A DNA stretch of 64,000 nt from Bryobacterales bacterium (GTDB lineage: Bacteria > Acidobacteriota > Terriglobia > Bryobacterales > Bryobacteraceae), in contig PLDF01000315.1 of the NCBI GenBank assembly GCA_003135055.1, positions 1,124 through 65,123 of the forward strand. Reading direction: 5' to 3'. The notes under the pieces are model-generated. The model was given only the letters and a program-made list of their open reading frames with translations, did not search any database and was not told the origin of the DNA. The position numbers were made by a program, and so were the translations under genes. Below are positions 54,636 through 63,016 of this stretch, piece after piece; the stretch's first letter is position 1; the number at the start of each line of letters is the position of its first letter.

Positions 54636-55632
54636 TGGCCTCCTTGCGGTAGAGCAATGCGAAACCCAGGCCCAAGATGCCGAGCGCGATGGCCAAAATC
54701 GGCTTGACCTCGCCGAACACTCGCGGCATGGTGGCCTCGATCTCCGGACCGGCGCTGGCGCCCTGGGTTGTATCCTGCGCCGCATCCGGCGCCGCTGCTC
54801 CTTGGGTTGAATCGGGCGTTGCCACTTCGGCGCCGGTGAGCTGGATGTTATACGCAGTGCCGGGAAGTCCGAAGATGTGCGCCTTTGTGCGCGGCTCCTG
54901 GCCGAGGTCGGTCAGATTCTCGGCCGTAAGAGTGACCCCGTCGGGAACGATGAGGTAAGTGTTATCGTCTTTGGTCACAATCTTACCTTCGTACTGCGAG
55001 CCCATCGTGTAAGGGACACTGTAAGTCAGATCGAAGCGAGTCTCACCGGGCTTGATGGGGAAATCCATCTTGTAGATGTCCGGCTTCGGCGATTTCGTAG
55101 CGCTGGCGGGGACGTCCACGCCGCCGGGAGCCGTGGCACGAATCTGAAGCTTGCTATGAGTGTTGGACAGGAAGAAATGCAGCGTGCCGTCTTTGGGGTC
55201 GTTCCAAGTGGTCTGGCCGTCATTCTTGAGAAGAAAGGTTTCGTTGACGGTCATCTGCCCGGCGCCAGGCTCGAACAGGATCATGTGCTTGTCGACTTTG
55301 GCGGCGCCTGGGTTCTTCGAAGAGTCGTAGACGTCGAGCGAGAGGCCGCTCGATGGAGTGCCCGGAGGCAGCATACGGCTGTAGGTGACGCCGTCCCAGG
55401 TGGCGCGGAGGAGCGTGGGGCCGTCTACGGACACCGTAAACGCGAACTTGCCTTGGGCGTCGGTCTTCGCGTTGCCGGCGTTGTCGCTCAGCATCCCGGT
55501 ATTAGCATTCATTTTACTGACGCTGATGGCGACGCCCGGTTGCGGTTGGCCGGTACTGCCGTTGATCACCACGCCATCGATGGAGGCCGCGGCGGGGGTG
55601 CAGCAGAGGAGGAATAGGACGATGCGGTTCAT
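54616..55632 (-). CDS. membrane-anchored Ig-like protein in the ccm cluster
   Basis: A 338-residue exported protein. After a signal peptide (MNRIVLFLLCCTPAAAS) comes a carboxypeptidase-regulatory/Ig-like domain (VVINGSTGQPQPGVAISVSK...GKFAFTV). A longer beta region follows, and a C-terminal helix (ILAIALGILGLGFALLY) anchors it. It overlaps ccmA. Its part in cytochrome maturation is unknown. The open frame runs further upstream into a dispersed repeat; that text is not real protein. Confidence 0.75.
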   Translation of the reverse strand: MNRIVLFLLCCTPAAASIDGVVINGSTGQPQPGVAISVSKMNANTGMLSDNAGNAKTDAQGKFAFTVSVDGPTLLRATWDGVTYSRMLPPGTPSSGLSLDVYDSSKNPGAAKVDKHMILFEPGAGQMTVNETFLLKNDGQTTWNDPKDGTLHFFLSNTHSKLQIRATAPGGVDVPASATKSPKPDIYKMDFPIKPGETRFDLTYSVPYTMGSQYEGKIVTKDDNTYLIVPDGVTLTAENLTDLGQEPRTKAHIFGLPGTAYNIQLTGAEVATPDSTQGAAAPDAAQDTTQGASAGPEIEATMPRVFGEVKPILAIALGILGLGFALLYRKEANGRGRG

Positions 55633-55877
55633 TGGGCTGCTACCGTAAGCTGAGGCCTCAACGCGGAGCCGCGGAGAGGCGGAGGCGGCGCGGAGATTGA
55701 CAGAAGACGACTCGATATTGCACGCGGATCGAAGCGCGTTCACACGAGTGGGGGACGGTCCCGGGAGGGAACGTCTCTGGCGGCGGAAACCGGCGCGTGA
55801 GCAGGCAAAGAGAGCCGGCTGAAAGCCGGCTGCAGCCAGGATTGGCTGCCCCACAGTGCGTGCGCCACGATTTGATT
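55633..55877. other. intergenic repeats within the ccm cluster
   Basis: This gap is nearly filled by two dispersed repeats: a CGCGGAG-type arm (55658-55683) and the complete 120-bp element (55736-55855). No gene. Confidence 0.75.
55736..55855 (-). repeat. dispersed 120-bp palindromic repeat, full copy 3
   Basis: Inverted relative to 8835-8952 and aligned over its whole length, from GCGTTCACACGAGTG to GGCTGCCCCACA. It lies between ccm-cluster genes on the same strand and would be transcribed. Confidence 0.85.
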
Positions 55878-56345
55878 TCATTGGGTTGCTACCTTCATGG
55901 GCTTGCCGCACTCGCCGCAGAATTTCAATTGCTTTTCGAATTTGGCCCCGCAGGCGGAACACGCCCGGCCGTCGGGCTGCGGCGGTTGCGGTTCGGAACG
56001 CTCCGCTCCCTTACGGTCGCGGCTCCGATCGGAGCGCGCGTCGGCAAGCGGTTGTGGCGGCGTGGCGTTGCCGTTGAGCTGGGCTTTCAGCTTGTCAACC
56101 GCGGCCATCACAGCGGCTAACTCCTTTTGCAAGTCCTGTTTTGTGTGCTGATAATCGATGTCGGAGAGCTTGCCTACCCGATATTCGAACTGCAGATCGC
56201 GGAGGTTTTCGTAAATAGAAGCCTTGCGCTCGTCAAGATGTCTGAAGGGCGATGGCGGCTCGACGTCCGGCAGATCCTGTGGACGCACCATCAGCACGAA
56301 AGCGATGACCGCGATCGCGATTAGACAGGTTAGAGCGATGATCAC
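55878..56345 (-). CDS. membrane protein with zinc ribbon, ccm cluster
   Basis: A 155-residue protein with one N-terminal helix (IIALTCLIAIAVIAFVLMV), a coiled region (YENLRDLQFEYRVGKLSD and QKELAAVMAAVDKL) and a C-terminal double CxxC zinc ribbon (CSACG and CGECG). It resembles the CcmI/CycH-type helper in topology only. It lies 6 bases after ccmH. Residues about 98-114 (LADARSDRSRDRKGAERS) come from a dispersed repeat inserted in frame. Confidence 0.7.
   Translation of the reverse strand: MIIALTCLIAIAVIAFVLMVRPQDLPDVEPPSPFRHLDERKASIYENLRDLQFEYRVGKLSDIDYQHTKQDLQKELAAVMAAVDKLKAQLNGNATPPQPLADARSDRSRDRKGAERSEPQPPQPDGRACSACGAKFEKQLKFCGECGKPMKVATQ
56004..56051. repeat. dispersed repeat inside a coding sequence
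   Basis: CTCCCTTACGGTCGCGGCTC with following bases aligns with 9033-9080, in the same orientation. It encodes an Arg/Asp-rich linker on the opposite strand. Confidence 0.7.
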
Positions 56346-56351
56346 CGGAAG

Positions 56352-56816
56352 TTACTCAAAGTTGGCGAGATCCTTTTCGATCTGGTCTTTGTATTTTTCG
56401 AGCGCCGGGTCGTCTAACTGCATCGGCCCGAGCTCGGCGAGCGGTTGCGGCTTGCGAAATTTGATTAGGAACCACCAGAGACCCACCAAGCCTAAGCCGA
56501 CGGCGGAATACGGTACCACCCATCCGGACGCGCTGGGCTTTGACAGATAAACGCCGGCGCCGTAATCGCGTACGAACGAATCGATAATCTGCCCATCGGT
56601 CATCCCCAGGGCCTGCATGCGCGCAATCCGCTCTTTGGCGGGCTTTGAGAAGCTGCACTCGAGCATGGCACAGGTGGCCACGGAATCCGGGCAGCCGCAT
56701 TGGCAGCGAAGATGCATGCCTACGCGGCGCGTATCCACGCTGGGTTTTTCGGCGGCGGTCTGGGCTGACGCAAGGGCAGCGGCGGCTAGCATTAGGGCGA
56801 TTAGGTTAGCGCGCAT
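56352..56816 (-). CDS. ccmH: CcmH-like cytochrome c maturation protein
   Basis: A 154-residue protein with a signal peptide, a Cys-rich segment LRCQCGCPDS with further Cys at CAMLEC, then ARMQALGMTDGQIIDSFVRD and YGAGVYLSKP, the CcmH signature. A C-terminal helix anchors it (VPYSAVGLGLVGLWWFLI). CcmH reduces apocytochrome disulfides. The usual LRCxxC is LRCQCGC here, leaving more than two Cys nearby. Confidence 0.85.
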   Translation of the reverse strand: MRANLIALMLAAAALASAQTAAEKPSVDTRRVGMHLRCQCGCPDSVATCAMLECSFSKPAKERIARMQALGMTDGQIIDSFVRDYGAGVYLSKPSASGWVVPYSAVGLGLVGLWWFLIKFRKPQPLAELGPMQLDDPALEKYKDQIEKDLANFE

Positions 56817-56840
56817 GGTTTAGATGCTCCGGAGAAGACG

Positions 56841-56860
56841 CGTTCACACGAGTGTGAACG
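56841..56860. repeat. CGTTCACAC hairpin, copy 2
   Basis: CGTTCACAC, GA, GTGTGAACG. It lies in the gap between ccmH and ccmF. Confidence 0.75.
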
Positions 56861-56929
56861 CTGCACGCAGGTGCCCAGAGGGCGCCCAGTGCGCCACGAT
56901 GGGCTGAGGCATGGGGGGCTGGGACACGG

Positions 56930-56974
56930 AGAGCCGGCTGAAAGCCGGCTGCAGCCAGGATTGGCTGCCCCACA
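56930..56974 (-). repeat. dispersed palindromic repeat, half copy 4
   Basis: The palindromic half of the 8835 element, inverted, right after the CGTTCACAC hairpin and before the ccmF stop. Confidence 0.75.
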
Positions 56975-56989
56975 AGGCGGCGAATCAAG

Positions 56990-59002
56990 TTAGTTTTGGA
57001 CTGGGGCATGTTTCCTGGTTACGCCGATTACTTCCGTGCGGGCGTATTGCATCTTGATTTTGCTTGGGGTGAGGCAGATAAATGTGCCGCCTATGAGCAC
57101 CAGGCCGCCGATCCAGATCCATGAGACTAACGGGAAAACGTAGGCTTGTATCACTGCCCGCTTGTTGTCGTCGGACATGCCGCCAAAATTCAAGTAGAGA
57201 TCTTCATTGGGGCGCTGGCGGATGCCGACCTCCGAAGTGCCCTGGCGGCTGGCTTTGTAGAAGCGCTTCTCCGGCTTGAGCGTGCCTATGATCTCGCCGT
57301 TCTTCGAAACCTGCATGATGGCGCGATGCCAGCCGTAGTTCTCGTTGTCGCCCATCTGCAGGTCGATCATCTTCAGGTCGTAGACGCCCACGCGCATGGT
57401 GTCGCCGGTGTTCAATTCCTTCACTTCGGCCTGATTGAACGCATGCCCTGTGAAGCCGATGAACATCAGCACGATGCCCATGTGCACCAGATACCCGCCG
57501 TAGCGGCGCGTGTTGCGATGCGTCAACTCTACCGTGGCGCGCAGCAGGTTCATGGAGCTCTTGGCGCCGATGGCGCGCGCGCCCTTGTAAAACTCCGCCA
57601 GCACCGTCAGGATCACGAACAGGCAGAAGCCGAACGAGATGATCGCGTAGAAATTGCGCATTCCCGCCGCTACCAGTCCGACGGCCAAAACGAGCGCGGC
57701 CAGGCCCGGATACTGGAAGTTGCGGCGGAGACTATCCACCGAAGTGCGCCGCCATGCGAACAGCGGGCCAACGCCGGTGAGCAGCAGCAAAAACAGCCCG
57801 ATGGGCACCATCAGGCGGTTGTACCAATCGACGTCGAGCGAGATTTTATCGCCCGAAACGGCTTCGGAAATCACCGGAAACAGCGTGCCCCACAGCACCG
57901 CGAAGCAGCTAGCCAGAAGAATCAGATTATTGAACAGGAAGCTGGATTCGCGCGAGATGACGCTCTCAAGCTGCGATTCGCTCTTGAGGTATTCCAACCG
58001 GTCGAGAATCAGCCAGACCGTGGCCGCTATGCCGATGGCGATAAACGTCACAAAGTACTTTCCGATATCCGACCGCGCGAATGCGTGCACCGATTGCACG
58101 ATGCCCGAGCGCGTCAGGAACGTGCCCAGAATGCACAGGAAGAACGTCGCCGAGACCAGCACGATGTTCCACACCTTCATCATGCCCTTCTTTTCCTGCA
58201 TCATCACCGAGTGCAGAAACGCCGTGCCGCTCAACCAGGGCAGCAGGGAGGCGTTTTCCACCGGGTCCCAACCCCAGTAGCCGCCCCATCCGAGTACGTG
58301 ATAGGCCCACGCCGCGCCCAGCATGACGCCGCAGCTCTGGAAGAGCCACGTGACCAGAGTCCAGCGGCGCGTGGTGTGGATCCACGCATCGCCCTTCTGT
58401 TTGGTGATCAGCGACGCGATGGCGAAAGCGAACGGAACCGTGAAGCCCACGTAGCCCAGGTACAGCATGGGCGGGTGGATGGCCATGGCCGGATATTGCA
58501 GCAGCGGGCTGAGGCCGTTGCCATCCGGCACGGAGGTGATCAGCTTATCCACCGTCAGCATTTGGAACGCGTTGGCGACGAAGTTATTGAGGATCAGGAA
58601 AAAGGTCTGCACCGTGGCCATCACGGCGACCACGTACGGCATGATGTCGCGATGCTTGCGGCGGTTGGTGACCACCACCACGACGGCGTACGTGGAAAGC
58701 AGCCAGCTCCAAAGCAGCAGCGACCCTTCCTGCCCGCCCCACCACGACGCGAACTTGTACAGCAAGGGCATGGCCCGGTTGCTGTGCTCGGCGACGTAGG
58801 CAAAGCGGAAATCGCTGGTCATGAGCCGCGAGACCAGGATGCCCGCGGCCAGCGTGATGAGCGCCCACACGGCATAAACGGCGCGCTCGCCGCTGGCGAT
58901 CAGAAACGGCTTGTTGCGCAACCGGCCGACGGCCGATGCCAATGCCGCATACACAGCCACGCAGAAGGCCATCAGAATGGCCAGCGAACCTACGTTTTCC
59001 AT
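56990..59002 (-). CDS. ccmF: heme lyase CcmF
   Basis: A 670-residue, about 15-helix membrane protein that joins heme to apocytochrome c. The tryptophan-rich heme motif WGGYWGWDPVEN lies at about 239-250, with HPPMLYLGYVGF at 176-187. The start at 59002 has GAGG close upstream. It begins 10 bases after ccmE. Confidence 0.95.
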   Translation of the reverse strand: MENVGSLAILMAFCVAVYAALASAVGRLRNKPFLIASGERAVYAVWALITLAAGILVSRLMTSDFRFAYVAEHSNRAMPLLYKFASWWGGQEGSLLLWSWLLSTYAVVVVVTNRRKHRDIMPYVVAVMATVQTFFLILNNFVANAFQMLTVDKLITSVPDGNGLSPLLQYPAMAIHPPMLYLGYVGFTVPFAFAIASLITKQKGDAWIHTTRRWTLVTWLFQSCGVMLGAAWAYHVLGWGGYWGWDPVENASLLPWLSGTAFLHSVMMQEKKGMMKVWNIVLVSATFFLCILGTFLTRSGIVQSVHAFARSDIGKYFVTFIAIGIAATVWLILDRLEYLKSESQLESVISRESSFLFNNLILLASCFAVLWGTLFPVISEAVSGDKISLDVDWYNRLMVPIGLFLLLLTGVGPLFAWRRTSVDSLRRNFQYPGLAALVLAVGLVAAGMRNFYAIISFGFCLFVILTVLAEFYKGARAIGAKSSMNLLRATVELTHRNTRRYGGYLVHMGIVLMFIGFTGHAFNQAEVKELNTGDTMRVGVYDLKMIDLQMGDNENYGWHRAIMQVSKNGEIIGTLKPEKRFYKASRQGTSEVGIRQRPNEDLYLNFGGMSDDNKRAVIQAYVFPLVSWIWIGGLVLIGGTFICLTPSKIKMQYARTEVIGVTRKHAPVQN

Positions 59003-59012
59003 GCTTACCTCG

Positions 59013-59459
59013 TTAGATGGCGCTTTTGCCGGCGTTGATATTGGGAGGGGCTTCGCCGGGTTTGAGCTGTCCCGGTTTCGCCTCATACTTAGACGCGCAT
59101 TTGGCCTGAATCTTCCCGGCGCGAAAAACGCCGTCTGTGTCGAGCTTGCCGTCGGCCAATGCCTGCGCGCCGTCGCGGAAGGTATCGGGCAGCGGTTCCG
59201 AGCCGGTATAGGCGACCGTAAGCTTCAGCTTGTCCTGTATCAGGACGAATTGAGTCTCTTTACCCACGCGCCGGATGGATCCGGCGGCCACATCGCCGCC
59301 CACGCGCAGCCGCTTGCCGTAAGCCTGGCCGCCCATCTGGTCCATTTCGGAGATGGACTTGTAGTACGTCTGGCTGCCGCTCATCCCGGACGCGGCCAAC
59401 CAGGCCAGCGTTCCGATGACGATCACGATCAGCGCCGCGAATTTGCCGTACTTTCTCAT
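59013..59459 (-). CDS. ccmE: CcmE heme chaperone, Cys variant
   Basis: A 148-residue protein with an N-terminal membrane helix (YGKFAALIVIVIGTLAW) and an OB-fold (KRLRVGGDVAAGSIRRVGKE, LKLTVAYTGSEPLPDTFRDG). The heme-attachment motif, usually HxxxY, is C121-A-S-K-Y125. CxxxY variants are known from archaea and some sulfate reducers. The start 59459 has GGAGGG 10 bases upstream. First gene of the cluster. Confidence 0.92.
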   Translation of the reverse strand: MRKYGKFAALIVIVIGTLAWLAASGMSGSQTYYKSISEMDQMGGQAYGKRLRVGGDVAAGSIRRVGKETQFVLIQDKLKLTVAYTGSEPLPDTFRDGAQALADGKLDTDGVFRAGKIQAKCASKYEAKPGQLKPGEAPPNINAGKSAI

Positions 59460-59861
59460 AGCTGGTAGACCCTCCAGTATAGCTCTATTCTTCAACGCGG
59501 TTCTTTGAGCACGTTTCTTTCAATACGCTTTCGAAGCATTAGACGCGTGCGGGGCGTCAGGGCTTCCCCATATTTCTCCATGGAAGGGGCATGTGGGATG
59601 CCATCCGCTCCGTGGCAGACCATCGGAAGATTGCGCCTAAAGCGTTTGGTTGGTTGAATCGCGGCTTGGCGAGATCCGGAGCTTTTGGTCGAAACCGGGT
59701 GCTGGAGCTGAGGTGCTGCGCCATTTAACACACCTGTTGGTCAGAACGCCTGGGACAGGCCTTATTATGGATGCCCCACCTCCGCTGGGCGTATGTCGGT
59801 TGATTTCTCGCGGTTTTTGGGCGGCTGGCGTCGTCTTGCGGCGCGGCGGACTGGCGCGGAT

Positions 59862-59892
59862 AGTGTCCGTTTGTGGGACTAGGGTCGTTTGG
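59862..59892. repeat. shared 31-base element, copy B
   Basis: AGTGTCCG, four variable bases, TGGGACTAGGGTCGTTTGG. Reverse complement of 34985-35015. Confidence 0.75.
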
Positions 59893-60114
59893 CATATCGG
59901 CATGGCATACCTGGATAAATCGGGGCGCCGACCGGATCGAGGCGCGAAAGATGCGGACTGCGGCCTGCATGACAGGGTGCTTAAAACGCTTTCGGGATTT
60001 CCTTGCTCGTCGGCGAAATCCTGTTCACTCACGGTCGCGGCTCTGTCTCGACTGCGCGTATTTGGAGATAGTCGCCAAGAAGACGTGTAAGCACCCTGCA
60101 TGACGCAGCAGCCT

Positions 60115-60142
60115 GACAGACGACGAAACCCGATCGTCTGTC
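60115..60142. repeat. GACAGACGA hairpin, copy 2
   Basis: Same 9-bp stem and loop length as at 14997-15024. It begins one base after the mdh stop codon, so it would end the mdh transcript as a stem without a T-run. Confidence 0.75.
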
Positions 60143-61075
60143 CTACTGTTTCTGTTTGAGGACGTCGACCATTTCCTGAACCGAGGCGGCGCTCTTCTTC
60201 AGCATGGCCATCTCATCGCCGGTCAACCTGACTTCGTAGATCTTCTCGACGCCAGCGGCGCCGAGTTTGACCGGGACTCCCACGTACACGCCGTCGATAC
60301 CGTATTCGCCTTCGAGATAGGCGGAGCAAGGCAGAACCTTCTTCTTGTCTTTGAGAATCGCTTCGGCCATTTCGACGGCGGAGGCCGACGGCGCGTAGTA
60401 GGCGCTGCCGGTCTTGAGATACTTCACGATCTCGGCGCCGCCGTTGCGAGTGCGGTCCACGATGCGGTCGATGGCGGCCTGGTCCATCAGCTCGGTAAGC
60501 GGGATGCCGGAAACGCTGCTGAGGCGGACGATGGGAACCATGGTGTCGCCATGGCCGCCCATTACCACGCCGGTCACGTTTTCAACGGATACCTTCAGTT
60601 CTTCCGCGATGAAGGTGCGGAAGCGGGCGCTATCGAGCACGCCGGCCATGCCGACGACGCGGTTCTTGGGAAACTTCGACGCCCAGAACGCCGCCTGCGT
60701 CATGACGTCGAGCGGGTTGGTGACCACGATGATGATGCAGTTGGGCGAATACTTAGCGACCTGTTCGGCGGACGTGCGCACCACGTCGTTGTTCGCGAAC
60801 AGTAAGTCGTCGCGGCTCATGCCGGGTTTGCGCGCGAGGCCCGCGGTGATGATGGCGATATCGGAATTCGCCGTGGGCGCGTAATCGTTGGCCCCCGTGA
60901 TGGAAACATCGTAGCCCTGCACGGGTCCGGATTCCAGGATGTCGAGGCCTTTTCCCTGCGGTACGCCTTCGACTACGTCGACCAGAACGACATCGGCCAG
61001 TTCCTTATCCGCGATGCGCAAAGCGCAATTGGCGCCGACGTTGCCCGCGCCCACAACCGTAACTTTCTTTCGCAA
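60143..61075 (-). CDS. mdh: malate dehydrogenase (NAD, LDH-like type)
   Basis: A 310-residue TCA-cycle enzyme converting malate and oxaloacetate. The NAD loop is [12 protein letters not shown]. Substrate arginines R82 and R88 are in [14 protein letters not shown], which marks malate rather than lactate specificity. The catalytic His is H175 in GGHGDTM. The start is TTG with AGGAG 6 bases upstream. Confidence 0.95.
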   Translation of the reverse strand: MRKKVTVVGAGNVGANCALRIADKELADVVLVDVVEGVPQGKGLDILESGPVQGYDVSITGANDYAPTANSDIAIITAGLARKPGMSRDDLLFANNDVVRTSAEQVAKYSPNCIIIVVTNPLDVMTQAAFWASKFPKNRVVGMAGVLDSARFRTFIAEELKVSVENVTGVVMGGHGDTMVPIVRLSSVSGIPLTELMDQAAIDRIVDRTRNGGAEIVKYLKTGSAYYAPSASAVEMAEAILKDKKKVLPCSAYLEGEYGIDGVYVGVPVKLGAAGVEKIYEVRLTGDEMAMLKKSAASVQEMVDVLKQKQ

Positions 61076-61165
61076 TGCAAGCTCCTTTGGGGGTGAATGG
61101 AACTTCGATTATAGCCTGAGGGATGTTCTTCCGGGTGCTCGAACGCTGGTAGCATGGGAACAGCG

Positions 61166-61753
61166 ATGTCTTCCCAACGAACCACTTTACTGACGCCGGA
61201 GGAGTACCTGGAGATAGAGCGCCGGGCTGAACGAAAGAGCGAGTATTTCGAGGGTGAGATGTTCGCGATGTCGGGCGCCAGCCGGCCGCACGTGTTGATC
61301 GTCACGAATCTGGTACGGGAGTTGGGAAACCGGTTGGACGCGGGGCCATGCGAGATCTACTCGAACGACATGAGAGTTCGAGTAACGGCCAACGGGCTCT
61401 ACACGTATCCCGACGTGATGGTGGAGTGCGGCGAGCCTCAGTTTGCCGACGATCAAAGCGACACGCTGCTGAATCCGGTTCTGATCGTCGAAGTGCTCTC
61501 CGAATCCACGGAAGCTTACGATCGAGGCAAGAAATTTGGGCGATGCCGCATGCTGCCCTCACTGCGTGAGTACGTGCTGATCGCACAGGATGCGCCACGC
61601 ATCGAACAATGGGCTCGCCAGCCGGACGGCCACTGGCTGCGCGCTGAAACCGGCGGGATGGATGCAAGCATACGCCTCGCATCGATAGACTGCGAGCTTC
61701 CCTTAGCCAGAATCTACAACAAGATCGAATGGCCACGCGCGGAAAAAGAATGA
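61166..61753 (+). CDS. Uma2-family (DUF820) putative endonuclease
   Basis: A 195-residue protein with the Uma2 pattern: LTPEEYLEIERRAERKSEYF, EGEMFAMSGAS, TYPDVMVECGEP with the active-site Asp, and NPVLIVEVLSEST with the Glu of the PD-(D/E)XK core. The start at 61166 (MSSQ) is preferred over 61154 because the truncated tandem copy also starts MSSQ. The family is strongly amplified in some bacteria; function is not settled. Confidence 0.88.
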   Translation: MSSQRTTLLTPEEYLEIERRAERKSEYFEGEMFAMSGASRPHVLIVTNLVRELGNRLDAGPCEIYSNDMRVRVTANGLYTYPDVMVECGEPQFADDQSDTLLNPVLIVEVLSESTEAYDRGKKFGRCRMLPSLREYVLIAQDAPRIEQWARQPDGHWLRAETGGMDASIRLASIDCELPLARIYNKIEWPRAEKE

Positions 61754-61870
61754 GTTCCCAAGCCTCGACATTCCCGACGCCGGAGGAGTACATGGAGATA
61801 GAGCGCCGATAGACTGTACCTCTTGCGTTGGCCGACGTCTACGACAAGATCGACTGGCCGATCGCCGGCA
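61750..61870 (+). pseudogene. Uma2 tandem copy with internal deletion
   Basis: The ATG overlaps the stop of the previous gene (ATGA). It reads MSSQASTFPTPEEYMEIERR and stops. The DNA continues directly with text matching the C-terminal end of the first gene (LALADVYDKIDWP in another frame). About 500 bases between ERR and the end are missing; the join lies near the shared GAGCGCCG/ATAGACTG. Confidence 0.8.
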
Positions 61871-62126
61871 CAGAATCAATTCCTTCCCGACCACGACTAA
61901 GACATTCGATGCTCCCGCGAGGCGGATTCAACGTAAAGCTTCGCATCCACTGATTTTTCCGCTTCCTCCTGCCTCCGTGCCACTCGATAATCGCACGCAC
62001 TGCGATCGTTCCGACCCTTTCAACGGAATCTCAGACTTCCCGCAAAACTCCGCGCCTCTGCGTTAAGATTGACAGCCTCGACCTTCTGCTCCCTCCATCC
62101 GCTTCGGCAACGTCCCTCAAGTTTCT

Positions 62127-62371
62127 AAGTTTCCTCGCCCCAATGCACGACGACAGTCGGCGAGGGTACTCTTTGGAAAACTCGCCGTAACTCACGGATT
62201 CTGCCGCAGTGGTTTTTCGGCGGCAATCTCGCGCAGGGACCGAACGCGTTCACACGATTGTGAACGCTGCACGCAAGAGTGCGTCGCAAGAGTGCGTGCG
62301 CCACGATTTGCCCCTCAAGTTTCCTCGCCCTATGAACGACGACTACAGTCGGCGGCGGGTACTCTCCGGAA
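62127..62371. repeat. direct repeats enclosing a CGTTCACAC hairpin
   Basis: Both copies start AAGTTTCCTCGCCC and share ACGACGAC, CAGTCGGCG and GGGTACTCT with about 80 percent identity by eye. The spacing is 190 bases. Confidence 0.7.
62247..62266. repeat. CGTTCACAC hairpin, copy 3
   Basis: CGTTCACAC, GA, TTGTGAACG, one mismatch from a perfect stem, with CTGCACGCA following as in copy 2. Confidence 0.7.
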
Positions 62372-62491
62372 GCCCTCCGCGTTGAAAGGTAATCCGCCGT
62401 GGGTGCTATTCCATTCAACGGTGCGGGAAATGCTTCATCAGCGGCGTAAGAGGGCTTCGGACAGCCGGAGCCTGGAAAGAGGGAGCTAAGA

Positions 62492-63016
62492 ATGAAGACC
62501 GCGCTGATAGTGATGCTTTCCTGCGCCAGCCTTTCATTGGCGCAAGATCCCAAACCAAGTCCGCAGCCCGTTGTAGTCAAGAGGCTCGCGTCGGTCACTT
62601 GGGATCTCAACACGCACAAGCTCGTTTGGGTGGTGCAAAAGGGTACGGAAGTCGACGGCGAATTTGTTCCATTGGCGTCCAAACGGTATGAAGTCTCGCC
62701 CGAAGAGGCGTCTATGGCTTCGAAGGACGAGAAGCGCGATCTGGGCGAAGAGGAAGCCGGATCGGTTATGGATCTGGTCAATCTCTTGGGCCTCTACTGC
62801 GCCGAGACTACGGATTGGTGGGAGCAAGGCTCGCCCGCCGCGGAGACCGCCGCGCCGAAAAGCGAGCAGAAAGGCGCGGAACCTAAGACACCCGCGTCGC
62901 CCAACGAGAAACCCACGCACGTAGGCGAACCGGAACAGAAGAGGACGCCCGCGCCTCGCATACCGGGCACTCTGGTGGCCGCAAACTCCCCTTCAGGCAA
63001 TAGCTCAGGCAAATAG
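62492..63016 (+). CDS. secreted hypothetical protein
   Basis: A 174-residue protein with a clear signal peptide (MKTALIVMLSCASLSLA). The mature part has a beta-rich section (VKRLASVTWDLNTHKLVWVV, then GTEVDGEFVPL) and a Pro/Glu/Lys-rich low-complexity tail. The ribosome site GAGGGAG lies 8 bases before ATG. I do not recognise the family. Its end overlaps the convergent CYTH gene by 12 bases. Confidence 0.75.
   Translation: MKTALIVMLSCASLSLAQDPKPSPQPVVVKRLASVTWDLNTHKLVWVVQKGTEVDGEFVPLASKRYEVSPEEASMASKDEKRDLGEEEAGSVMDLVNLLGLYCAETTDWWEQGSPAAETAAPKSEQKGAEPKTPASPNEKPTHVGEPEQKRTPAPRIPGTLVAANSPSGNSSGK

Larger units (their letters stand above)
59460..60142. other. 683-base spacer without a convincing gene
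   Basis: Open frames up to 154 codons are present on both strands but lack features. It holds the inverted copy of a 31-base element (59862-59892) and ends with the GACAGACGA hairpin. Confidence 0.5.
61871..62491. other. spacer with repeats, no gene
   Basis: Contains the short CGCGGAG-type arm (62048-62068), a pair of about 52-base direct repeats (62127-62178 and 62317-62371) and a CGTTCACAC hairpin between them. No convincing protein-coding frame. Confidence 0.6.

Noticed and set aside
54616-55962. 448-codon form of the Ig-like ccm-cluster protein
   Set aside because: The extra N-terminal text is a translated dispersed repeat; the signal peptide starts at 55632.
57146-59038. 630-codon open frame on the plus strand, antisense to ccmF
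   Set aside because: It mirrors ccmF exactly; the text is His/Gln/Arg-rich with no domain and no ribosome site. GC-rich third positions keep the opposite frame open.
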